This document shows, piece after piece, positions 53,130 through 60,931 of a DNA stretch of 64,000 nucleotides. This DNA comes from an uncultured Prevotella sp. (GTDB taxonomy: Bacteria > Bacteroidota > Bacteroidia > Bacteroidales > Bacteroidaceae). The first letter of the stretch is position 1; each line of letters starts with the position of its first letter. The position numbers and the translations under genes are program-made. The stretch is from contig OMXE01000003.1 of NCBI GenBank assembly GCA_900314935.1, forward strand, positions 90,705 to 154,704, read 5' to 3'. The notes under the pieces were generated by a model that was given only the letters and a program-made list of their open reading frames with translations, was not told where the DNA came from and did not search any database.

Positions 53130-53555
53130 ATGTTACCAGTAATGTTTAAAAACAGTTGGTTCCCAACATTATTTGACGATTTTCTGAACACTGACTTCAT
53201 GCCTCGTGCCAACGCAACAGCACCTGCAGTCAATGTCAAGGAGAGTGACGAAGCTTATACCATGGAGGTAGCTGCTCCGGGCATCAAGAAAGAATACTGT
53301 CGTGTAAGCATCAACGACGATGGTAACCTGTCCATCGCTATTGAGAACAAGATGGAGCACAAGGAGGAAGATAAGCACAACCATTATCTGCGCCGCGAGT
53401 TCTCGTATGCAAACTATGAGCAGAGCTACGCACTTCCTGATGATGTGGAGCGTGAGCATATCTCAGCCAAGGTTGATAATGGTATCCTTACCATTGTTCT
53501 TCCGAAGATGAAGAAGGAAGAGAAGAAGATGTCGAAGAGCATCGAGGTGGCATAA
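53130..53555 (+). CDS. Small heat-shock protein Hsp20
   Basis: This 141-residue alpha-crystallin-type chaperone has the alpha-crystallin domain from about residue 38 to 130 (AYTMEVAAPGIKKEYCRVSI, REFSYANYEQSYALPDDV, AKVDNGILTIVLPK) and a charged C-terminus ending IEVA rather than a clear IxI motif. It binds unfolding proteins and prevents aggregation. ATG 53130 is chosen because TGGAGG (53116-53121) precedes it and the family begins at MLPVMF. It is transcribed alone and ends at a strong terminator. Confidence 0.93.
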   Translation: MLPVMFKNSWFPTLFDDFLNTDFMPRANATAPAVNVKESDEAYTMEVAAPGIKKEYCRVSINDDGNLSIAIENKMEHKEEDKHNHYLRREFSYANYEQSYALPDDVEREHISAKVDNGILTIVLPKMKKEEKKMSKSIEVA

Positions 53556-53599
53556 GCTCAGACGACACGCTCGTTAGTTATCCTATTTCGTATAAAAGC

Positions 53600-53632
53600 A
53601 GAGGGCACATCGCGTTGATGTGCCCTCTTTTT
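53600..53632 (+). terminator. hsp20 terminator
   Basis: AGAGGGCACATC (53600-53611) and GATGTGCCCTCT (53617-53628) form a 12-bp stem with a 5-nt loop, followed by a T run. Confidence 0.9.
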
Positions 53633-53666
53633 GTATTTATCATTTTCCTTGGAACGTTTGTTCCTG

Positions 53667-55721
53667 TTATTTGTTGTAGCCGCTTTCAGGGTTCTCGTAA
53701 TTGCTGATAGGAATCCTGAACTTCATCATCTCGTCGAGATTATGAACGGGATGCTCCATATCCGATGGGATAGGACGGTGTGAGAATGTCTGGAAATAGA
53801 GCAGACAGGCATCACGCCACCACTCGCTGTCACGGACCTGGATGCGGAGCTTGCGCTGTACGTCATCAAAGCGCTGCGTGTCAATATAAGGCGCCATCGT
53901 ATCCCAGATCTTCAGGAAGCGACGAGCCTCTTGCACACCATCGTCATACTTGTGGCATAGCTCGTCCCAGAACGTACGTCCGCTCTTCATCTTAAAGTCC
54001 CAAGGCACATGGTGGAACCATACCAGCACTTCCTCCGGACAGGTGTTGATATCGTTGTAGAGCTTGCAGAGCTCGTCGGGATACTGCTTCACATTACCCG
54101 ATCCTTTCGTCGTACGGTCAAAGCCCATTCCTATACTGTCGGCCTTATGATAGTAGGGTGGGGTCCAGTCGGCCCTCAAGCCGCGTGGAGCATACCAAGG
54201 CTCAGGACCGTAGTGGTGCCCTCCTGCGAAGATATGATGAATACCTAATGGCATCATGTAGTTCACGCAGGCCTCCCTACTGGACATCATCAAGTCAACA
54301 AGGGTTCCCCAAGGTTCCCCGTATCTTGCCGGATAGAGGGCACTACACAGATTTGATCTGGTAGCGGGATGCTTATAATCTGAAATGAGATTCCATGTCT
54401 GTCTGAGCCACTCATAGGCAATATCCGCCGACCTCAGATTGGGGTTCCATGCCAGACGACCGAAGGCGTACCAGTTGGCCTGTGCAAAGTGGTGACCGCA
54501 CCAGTTCACATCATCGCCGATGTTCGCCACACCAGCCATGGCCTTCAGACTGCCAGGTTTCACAAACGAGAAGAACTCCTGCCACATCGGGGCAAGATAA
54601 ACCAGGTGGTTGGCGGCACCCAGATACTCCTGCGTGATCTGGAACTCCACCATCATCTGCGTCTTCTTCATGGCAGTGAACAGCGGACTGTACGGCTCCC
54701 TTGGTTGGAAGTCAACCGGACCGTTCTTGATCTGGATGATGACATTGTCGGCAAACTGTCCGTCGAAGGGCATGAACTCCTCGTAGGCTTGGTTGGCACG
54801 GTCGCTGCTCTGGGGATTATATACGAAGGCTCGCCACATCACAATACCCTTGTGTGGCTTGAGTGCACCAGCCAGCATGTTCGCACCATCAGCGTGCGTA
54901 CGTCCGAAGTCCTGCGGGCCGGGTTCCCCCTCCGAGTTAGCCTTCACAAGGAAGCCACCGAAGTCGGGTATGAGCTTGTAGATCTCATTCACCTTGTTCT
55001 TCCACCACTTGATGACATTCGCATCGAGCGGGTCGGCAGTCTCCAGTCCGCCCACCTTAATGGGCGAGGCGAAGTTGATGGACAGATAGACGCGAATACC
55101 ATAGGGACGCAACTGGTCGGCAATACTCTTGGCCTTCTGCAGACTCTCGGTGGAGAGTGCCTCAGGCTTGGCGTTCACATTGTTGAGCACCGTACCGTTG
55201 ATACCCACCGACGCATTGGCACGGGCGTACATCTTCATCCGCTCCGGGGTAGGATTCAGAAAGATACTCTTACCCGCGAAGCCACGCTCCACCGTACCGT
55301 TGGGATTATCCCAGTGGTTCAGGATGCGCAGGTCGTAGAAGGGCTTCTCCGTGATATCCAGATGGTCCATGGATTGATCAAAATAAACCCCGTTCTCGGA
55401 TATCTGCTGCAGGCGTAACAAGTGATAAGCACCGTAAAGCAGTCCCACATCGTTCGCAGCCGAGATTACGGTCTTTCCCCCCTGACTCTTGATGGTGTAG
55501 CCATCTTTGGGCAAGCCCTTCTGTCGTTTCAGAATCACCGGTCCGCCTTGCCAGTAGGTTTGCAGTTCGGTCATGGCCGTACCCTTGACTCCTGTGATTG
55601 TTGATGTTGTTTTAGCCGTGTCGAAGCGTAGCCACAGTCGACTGCCGTCTTCTCCACTTGTGGCAGCGTAAATGCATCCTGCAAATAGCAGGACGAGTGC
55701 TGAGATTAGCGTCCTTTTCAT
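53667..55721 (-). CDS. aguA: GH67 alpha-glucuronidase
   Basis: The 684-residue exported enzyme removes (4-O-methyl)glucuronic acid from the non-reducing end of xylo-oligosaccharides. It has the N-terminal GH67N domain, the barrel motif ANSEGEPGPQDFGRTHADGAN with the acid Glu (shown as ANSEGEPGPQDFGRTHADG), the FADNVIIQIKNGPVDFQPRE segment and VEFQITQEYLG with the second catalytic carboxylate. The C-terminal GH67C domain is complete. The signal sequence includes LLFAGC, so it could be a lipoprotein or periplasmic. It diverges from the HAD-GH2 pair. The -7 element TATCTTTG (minus strand) is at 55755-55762. Confidence 0.93.
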   Translation of the reverse strand: MKRTLISALVLLFAGCIYAATSGEDGSRLWLRFDTAKTTSTITGVKGTAMTELQTYWQGGPVILKRQKGLPKDGYTIKSQGGKTVISAANDVGLLYGAYHLLRLQQISENGVYFDQSMDHLDITEKPFYDLRILNHWDNPNGTVERGFAGKSIFLNPTPERMKMYARANASVGINGTVLNNVNAKPEALSTESLQKAKSIADQLRPYGIRVYLSINFASPIKVGGLETADPLDANVIKWWKNKVNEIYKLIPDFGGFLVKANSEGEPGPQDFGRTHADGANMLAGALKPHKGIVMWRAFVYNPQSSDRANQAYEEFMPFDGQFADNVIIQIKNGPVDFQPREPYSPLFTAMKKTQMMVEFQITQEYLGAANHLVYLAPMWQEFFSFVKPGSLKAMAGVANIGDDVNWCGHHFAQANWYAFGRLAWNPNLRSADIAYEWLRQTWNLISDYKHPATRSNLCSALYPARYGEPWGTLVDLMMSSREACVNYMMPLGIHHIFAGGHHYGPEPWYAPRGLRADWTPPYYHKADSIGMGFDRTTKGSGNVKQYPDELCKLYNDINTCPEEVLVWFHHVPWDFKMKSGRTFWDELCHKYDDGVQEARRFLKIWDTMAPYIDTQRFDDVQRKLRIQVRDSEWWRDACLLYFQTFSHRPIPSDMEHPVHNLDEMMKFRIPISNYENPESGYNK

Positions 55722-55754
55722 TGTCGTTGTTTTAGTAATTCTTCAAATCATCTA

Positions 55755-55762
55755 CAAAGATA
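55755..55762 (-). promoter_or_regulatory. GH67 gene promoter -7 element
   Basis: The minus strand reads TATCTTTG, 33 bp upstream of the start codon. Confidence 0.55.
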
Positions 55763-55835
55763 CGTAAAAAAAAGCACTGTAGCTAACTTTACCAACAATA
55801 TTAACAAATATTGAGTCTATATCGAAATAATTGCG

Positions 55836-55916
55836 TACCTTTGACTACGTCGAAAGTACTCTCGCTCGCAAATACTCAAATAAATTTGGTATTTCTCTCG
55901 CTTATTCGTACCTTTG
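55836..55916 (+). repeat. Promoter-bearing repeat element, copy 2
   Basis: Two TACCTTTG boxes (55836-55843 and 55909-55916) enclose CGAAAGTACT, CTCG and an imperfect hairpin near 55870-55894. The order of parts matches copy 1 at 2914-3021, where CGAAAGTACT and CTCG also recur, but the hairpin arms differ. The second TACCTTTG, with TTTG 20 bp upstream, is the likely promoter of the HAD-GH2 unit. Confidence 0.65.
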
Positions 55917-55927
55917 CAAACGATATC

Positions 55928-56599
55928 ATGAATAAAGGACTGATCATATTCGACTTTGACGGTACGCTGGGAGATACCAGACGTAATATTGTCAAAACCA
56001 TGCAGATGACTATCGACGAACTGCACTTGCCGAATCGGGCAGAGGAAGAGTGTGCCAGCACGATCGGTCTGCCGCTCACTGTCTGCTTTGAGACGCTGTT
56101 TCCTCATTTGCAGAAAGAAGAGGTACAACGATGTGCCGATACTTACCGCCGTATCTTCGCCGCAAACCTTCAGTCGATGACCCCGCAGCCTTTTCCTGGA
56201 GTCATCCAAACACTCAACACCTTGAAACAACAAGGTTTCGTGCTTACCATTGCTTCTTCCCGTTCACATGTTTCCCTTGTTGAGCTGACGCATAACATGG
56301 GTATAGCCGATTGTATCTCTTACCTCATCGGGGCTGACGATGTGAAAGAGGCGAAGCCTATGCCAGAACCTGTCCTGAAAACCCTTGCCGCCATGCGCTT
56401 TCCTGCTAGCGAGACACTTGTTGTCGGGGACATGGCAGTAGATATCCTCATGGGAGCCAATGCCGGTGCAAGAACCTGTGGTGTGTCATGGGGTAACGGA
56501 AGCAAAGAAGAACTGGAGCAGGCTGGGGCAGACCATATCATTGACCATATGGAACAACTGTTGGATATCATTCATTTTACACAATCATATGACTATTAA
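55928..56599 (+). CDS. HAD-family hydrolase (phosphatase or phosphoglucomutase-like)
   Basis: The 223-residue protein has HAD motif I DFDGTLGDT at residues 8-16, motif II IASSR, the motif III lysine in KEAKPMPEP and motif IV VVGDMAVDI, with a helical cap. These match Gph/beta-phosphoglucomutase relatives; phosphatase or sugar-phosphate mutase activity cannot be decided. The end of the gene overlaps the GH2 start by 11 nt, so the two are co-translated and may act in the same sugar pathway (inference). ATG 55928 is chosen because the longer frame crosses the promoter. Confidence 0.85.
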   Translation: MNKGLIIFDFDGTLGDTRRNIVKTMQMTIDELHLPNRAEEECASTIGLPLTVCFETLFPHLQKEEVQRCADTYRRIFAANLQSMTPQPFPGVIQTLNTLKQQGFVLTIASSRSHVSLVELTHNMGIADCISYLIGADDVKEAKPMPEPVLKTLAAMRFPASETLVVGDMAVDILMGANAGARTCGVSWGNGSKEELEQAGADHIIDHMEQLLDIIHFTQSYDY

Positions 56600-59500
56600 A
56601 AAACTAATCATTTGTCTGTTTGCAACCTGTTCGTTGCAGGCCAATGCTCAGTATCTTGAGCACCTTTACGATTACATCGAGAACACCTCAGTCTTTGAAG
56701 AAAACCAGGAAGAAGGCCATGCCTATTACCAGGCCAGTCAGCAACTCTCGCTCAACGGTAACTGGCGGTTCTTCTTTGCCAACACCCCCGAGGAAGTGCC
56801 GCAGAATTTCTTTGCCACGAACTTCAAGGACGGCAAGTGGCGCAACATCCCTGTGCCCAGCAACTGGGAGATGGAAGGTTATGGCGATGCGCAGTTCCGC
56901 AATGTGCCTGCTCCGTTCAAGGCCAATCCTCCTTATGTGCCCCGAGAGTATAACCCCACTGGCGCTTATAGGAAGACCTTTACCATCCCTTCGTCATGGA
57001 AGGGCCAGCAGATATTCCTTCGTATGGAGAAGACACAAAGTGCCTCTTTCGTATGGATGAACGGTCATCAGGTAGGTTATAACGAAGGTGGTCAGGAACC
57101 TGCCGAATACGACGTAACTCCTTATGTACAACCAGGAAAGAACCTTTTGGCTGTATGTGTACTTAAATATAGCGACGGCTACTATCTCGAAGGACAAGAC
57201 TACTGGCGCCTGGCGGGTATCTTTGATGATGTGACGCTCTATGCCACGCCCAAGACGCGCTTGTTCGACTGGTATGTAACCACCGATCTTGACGACCAAT
57301 ATAAGGATGCTACCCTCAAGGTGGCAGTCGATGTGAAGAAATATGAGGACGCTCGTGGCTCCTACGCCGTGCGTGCTACCCTTACCGATGCGAAAGGTAA
57401 TCAGGTGAAACAGCTCACCACCGATCCCTTCACGATGGAAGGGAAGGGGAAGAAGACCGTGGAGCTGTCGTCGCTCATCACCAATCCCGACAAGTGGACT
57501 TGCGAGACGACCGTACTCTACCAGCTGAAACTCGAGCTGCTCAGCGAATCCGGACAGGTCATGCAGCAGATAAGCAGTAAGATGGGATTCAAGGAAACCG
57601 AGATCCGTCATCAGGTGTTCTACCTGAACGGTAAGCCCATCAAGATCAATGCCATCAACACGCACATGCAGCACCCCGATCTTGGACACGCCATGGACGA
57701 AGCCACCATCCGCAAGGATATGGAGATACTGAAACAGCACAACTTCAACGCCGTACGAACCTCGCACTATCCTCCTGTGAACAAATACCTGGAGCTGGCC
57801 GACGAGTATGGTCTGTACATCATCGACGAGGCAGGTACCGAGGCTCACGCCACGGAGTATATCTCCAACGACCAGCGTTTCCGTGGGATGTACCTGGAGC
57901 GTGTGCAGAAGCTGGTGTTGCGCGACCGTAATCATGCCTGTGTGCTCTTCTGGAGTGCGGGTAATGAGAGTGGCGAAGGTCCGCTCATCACCGAGGTGGT
58001 GAACGAAGGCAAGCGCCTCGACCCCACACGCTATTTCATGTACGGCGGTAATGCCTACGCCCATCCCGGCGAAGATATCATCGGTCCGCGCTACCCGACA
58101 CCTTACGAACTGGAGATGAACACCGCCATGGTGCCCGAGAGCGAAGACCCCCGTCCGTCGTTCATGGACGAATACCTCTCTGTGGCCGGTAATGCAGGTG
58201 GCGGACTGGATGAATACTGGTCTGTCATTCGTCGCCATCCCCGTTTGATGGGTGGTGCCATCTGGGATTTCGTCAACCCCGGTCTTACTGAGCATATCCG
58301 TCCTTTGAAAGACAGCTCTCCTTTCAACACCCCTGTACACCTCATGGGTGCTGCCAAGGTGGAGAAAGGCGTGTTGCGCCTAAGCGGACACGACGAGTGG
58401 GTGGAAGTGTACCGCAGTAACAATGTGGAGCTGTCGGGCAAGGCCCTCACCATCAGTTTCGATGTAAAGCCCGGTAAGCTGAGCGGCACCTACGAGGGAG
58501 CCCCGTATATCACCAAGGGAAACACCCAGTTCGGTGTTGTTCAGAAAGGGAACGACAAGCTGCAGTTCTATCTGCACTCGGGTGTGAAGCACACGCTCGA
58601 CGTCGATCTGCCCGACAACTGGATAGGCAAGTGGCATCATGTAACAGCCACCTGGGACAGCAAGGAAATGAAACTCTACATCGACGGTGAGCTGAAAGGC
58701 ACTGAGAAGACTGCTGCAGAGCCTGCCATGAACCGTCGTGGTCCCAGAGGAGGAGGCGGTGGCGAACGCGGCATGCTCAGCAATTTCCCGTACCCCATCA
58801 ACATCGGTAGGTTTGCCGGTAATCATGCCCAGGACCCCCAAACCATCCTTACGGCTGATGCCGAGATGGACAATGTGGCTATCTACAACCAATGTCTGGC
58901 CGATGGCGAAGGAAAAGCCGACGATGCGGTGCTCTACCTCACGTTCGATGGTAATGGCAACGAAGGCACCTTCTTTACCATTGGCGGTAATATGCGTACC
59001 TATGGCTGTATCTGGCCCGACCGTACGGTGCAGCCCGAGATGAAACAGATGAAGTGGACCACACAGCCCATCAGCTTCCGTCTGCTCAATGCTGATACGG
59101 GTGAGGCAGAGGTTACCAACCGACTGTTCTTCACCGATCTCTCGCAATATGCCACCCATTGGACTCTGATGGCCGATAATCAGGTGTTGGAAGAGGGCGA
59201 TATCCAGCTCTCCACAGCGCCGAACCAGAAACAAATCATCAGGATTCCTTATCATAAACCTTCTATCGTACCGGGAAAGGAGTATCGTGTCACCATTACC
59301 TCCATGTTGAAGAACGATGAGGTGTGGGCAAAGAAAGGTCATGAGGTAGCATGGGATCAGCTGGAGCTCTCGTCGTGGAACCTCCCTGCACCTGCAGAGA
59401 AGCTGTCTGCAAAGAATCTGCGTATGCAGCAGGACGACCAGCAGATCACGATCTCGGGCAAGGGTTTCTGCTATGTCATCAGTAAGGAAACCGGTAACCT

Positions 59501-60365
59501 GGAGCAGGTGGAGATCGAGGGAAAGCCTGTACTCATGGCGCCCCTCACGTTCAACCTCTGGCGTGCTCCCACTGCCAACGAGTTCGACTCATGGGATGCA
59601 TTCCGTGTCAATGGCGGCTATGCTGAAGGATATGGCAACATGATTTCCACCTTGTGGTATTCCAAAGGAGTGAACCAGCTCAGCATCCGTCCTTCACATA
59701 TTGAAGTCACGCACAACGACCGTGAGACTACCGTTACCGTGAATCAGCTGGTGCAGGTGGGCGCTTCGTCCTACGGGGCTCTCGACCTGTATATCCAAGG
59801 TGTGCAGCTGTGCGGATTCAACCTCGACTATACCTATCATTTCTACGACGACGGTACGGTTAAGATCGATAACCATCTCAGTCCGCAGGGCCGTCTGCCC
59901 GAGATGCTTCCCCGCATTGGTTTCACCACCTCTGTAGCGAACGATTTCGATGCCATTACCTGGTATGGTCGCGGACCTGAAGAGAACTATCCCGACCGTA
60001 AGACGGGCTATCAGGTGGGCGTTTGGACCAAGACGGTGGCTGATATGTACGAGCCTTACCTCCTGCCGCAGGATCATGCGCTGCGCACCGAAAACCGCTA
60101 TGTACGGTTGTTGGACAAGGAGGGCAGGGGAGTGCAGATATCCATGAACGAGCCCTTCAACTTCAACGCCTATTCCTTCACCACTGATAATCTGACGAAG
60201 AGTCAGTTCACCTATCAGTTGCAGCCGCAGACCGACCGCTACACCCTGAACATCGACTACAACACCACGGGTGTTGGTTGCACCTGCGTCTATGTGCTCG
60301 ATGAATACAGGGTAAAGCCGGAATCGTACAACAGGGTAATCACCATCAAGCCCTGTGGGAAATAA
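56589..60365 (+). CDS. GH2 beta-galactosidase-like enzyme with inserted LamG domain
   Basis: The 1258-residue exported enzyme has a signal peptide (residues 1-20), a GH2 sugar-binding domain (about 50-215), Ig-like domain (about 225-345) and TIM barrel. Acid/base Glu460 lies in SAGNESGEG and nucleophile Glu528 in MDEYLSVAGN. Residues about 570-795 are a LamG/concanavalin-like insertion (WHHVTATWD, KLYIDGELKG, a Gly-rich loop, NIGRFAG), after which the barrel resumes at IWPDRTVQPEMKQMKW. A C-terminal Bgal_small domain (about 985-1255) completes it. It probably releases terminal beta-galactose from plant or host glycans in the periplasm. The start overlaps the HAD gene by 11 nt. Confidence 0.92.
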   Translation: MTIKKLIICLFATCSLQANAQYLEHLYDYIENTSVFEENQEEGHAYYQASQQLSLNGNWRFFFANTPEEVPQNFFATNFKDGKWRNIPVPSNWEMEGYGDAQFRNVPAPFKANPPYVPREYNPTGAYRKTFTIPSSWKGQQIFLRMEKTQSASFVWMNGHQVGYNEGGQEPAEYDVTPYVQPGKNLLAVCVLKYSDGYYLEGQDYWRLAGIFDDVTLYATPKTRLFDWYVTTDLDDQYKDATLKVAVDVKKYEDARGSYAVRATLTDAKGNQVKQLTTDPFTMEGKGKKTVELSSLITNPDKWTCETTVLYQLKLELLSESGQVMQQISSKMGFKETEIRHQVFYLNGKPIKINAINTHMQHPDLGHAMDEATIRKDMEILKQHNFNAVRTSHYPPVNKYLELADEYGLYIIDEAGTEAHATEYISNDQRFRGMYLERVQKLVLRDRNHACVLFWSAGNESGEGPLITEVVNEGKRLDPTRYFMYGGNAYAHPGEDIIGPRYPTPYELEMNTAMVPESEDPRPSFMDEYLSVAGNAGGGLDEYWSVIRRHPRLMGGAIWDFVNPGLTEHIRPLKDSSPFNTPVHLMGAAKVEKGVLRLSGHDEWVEVYRSNNVELSGKALTISFDVKPGKLSGTYEGAPYITKGNTQFGVVQKGNDKLQFYLHSGVKHTLDVDLPDNWIGKWHHVTATWDSKEMKLYIDGELKGTEKTAAEPAMNRRGPRGGGGGERGMLSNFPYPINIGRFAGNHAQDPQTILTADAEMDNVAIYNQCLADGEGKADDAVLYLTFDGNGNEGTFFTIGGNMRTYGCIWPDRTVQPEMKQMKWTTQPISFRLLNADTGEAEVTNRLFFTDLSQYATHWTLMADNQVLEEGDIQLSTAPNQKQIIRIPYHKPSIVPGKEYRVTITSMLKNDEVWAKKGHEVAWDQLELSSWNLPAPAEKLSAKNLRMQQDDQQITISGKGFCYVISKETGNLEQVEIEGKPVLMAPLTFNLWRAPTANEFDSWDAFRVNGGYAEGYGNMISTLWYSKGVNQLSIRPSHIEVTHNDRETTVTVNQLVQVGASSYGALDLYIQGVQLCGFNLDYTYHFYDDGTVKIDNHLSPQGRLPEMLPRIGFTTSVANDFDAITWYGRGPEENYPDRKTGYQVGVWTKTVADMYEPYLLPQDHALRTENRYVRLLDKEGRGVQISMNEPFNFNAYSFTTDNLTKSQFTYQLQPQTDRYTLNIDYNTTGVGCTCVYVLDEYRVKPESYNRVITIKPCGK

Positions 60366-60405
60366 GGGGCGAAATACATAGCCTTTTCCGTTTATTTTCC
60401 GATAA

Positions 60406-60484
60406 TTTCCGTTTCTTCCGTTATAAAAATCTTTGCGCCAATCACTTTGAGAATTATCTTTATCTATAACGGAAGAAACGGAAA
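60406..60484. repeat. 20-bp perfect inverted repeat (MITE- or terminator-like)
   Basis: Arms 60406-60425 and 60465-60484 are exact reverse complements (TTTCCGTTTCTTCCGTTATA and its complement) with a 39-nt loop. Extra TTCCG/CGGAA copies lie on both sides. It begins 40 bp after the GH2 stop. Confidence 0.8.
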
Positions 60485-60855
60485 AATAACGGAACCGACG
60501 AACGAGTGAGAACAAAGTTATACTTGTATGGACTTTGTCGAGCGAGGAGGAGGAAGGCGAAGCCAATAACGGAAAAATTTCTGTGATTTGACTATCGTCT
60601 TCCTCCATCGCGACTCAGCCATTCAAGCATGCTTGATGGCATTCGCTGCTCTGTCGGTTCCGTGCTTTCTGTGGGAGATTAAAAGTAGTCGGTTCTGTGT
60701 GAGATATTATAATTCTCTGCGTGAACTCTGCGTTCTCTGCGTCTCTGCGTGAGAACAAACATTTCTGTGAGATGGTAAATCTTTGGGGGTCTTAAAATTA
60801 CATAAAACTAATCATAAAGTTCCATGTTCAATGCTCAAAGTTCAAAGAAAAAAAC
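60485..60855. other. Non-coding gap between GH2 and BspA-like genes
   Basis: No gene is seen. The gap holds a 14-bp palindrome TCAAGCATGCTTGA (60623-60636), four CTCTGCGT copies near 60714-60752, and a heptad run AAGTTCC, ATGTTCA, ATGCTCA, AAGTTCA (60817-60844). Confidence 0.7.
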
Positions 60856-60897
60856 TATCTTTGCAGCAGAATCCCCGGTTCCCCTCCTTTGGAGGGG
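60856..60897 (+). promoter_or_regulatory. BspA-like gene promoter and leader hairpin
   Basis: TATCTTTG (60856-60863) is a good -7 element. The leader contains CCCCTCC-TTT-GGAGGGG (60881-60897), a hairpin whose purine strand could be the ribosome contact or could mask it. ATG follows at 60932. Confidence 0.6.
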
Positions 60898-60931
60898 GTA
60901 GGGGAGCCTCCAATCTCAAAACTATCCGCTT

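Noticed and set aside
53667-60365. SusC/SusD plus GH67 and GH2 as one polysaccharide utilisation locus
   Set aside because: hsp20 with its own regulation and terminator separates them, GH67 is on the other strand, and the SusC/D pair is attached to ettA. A functional link is possible but not supported by layout.
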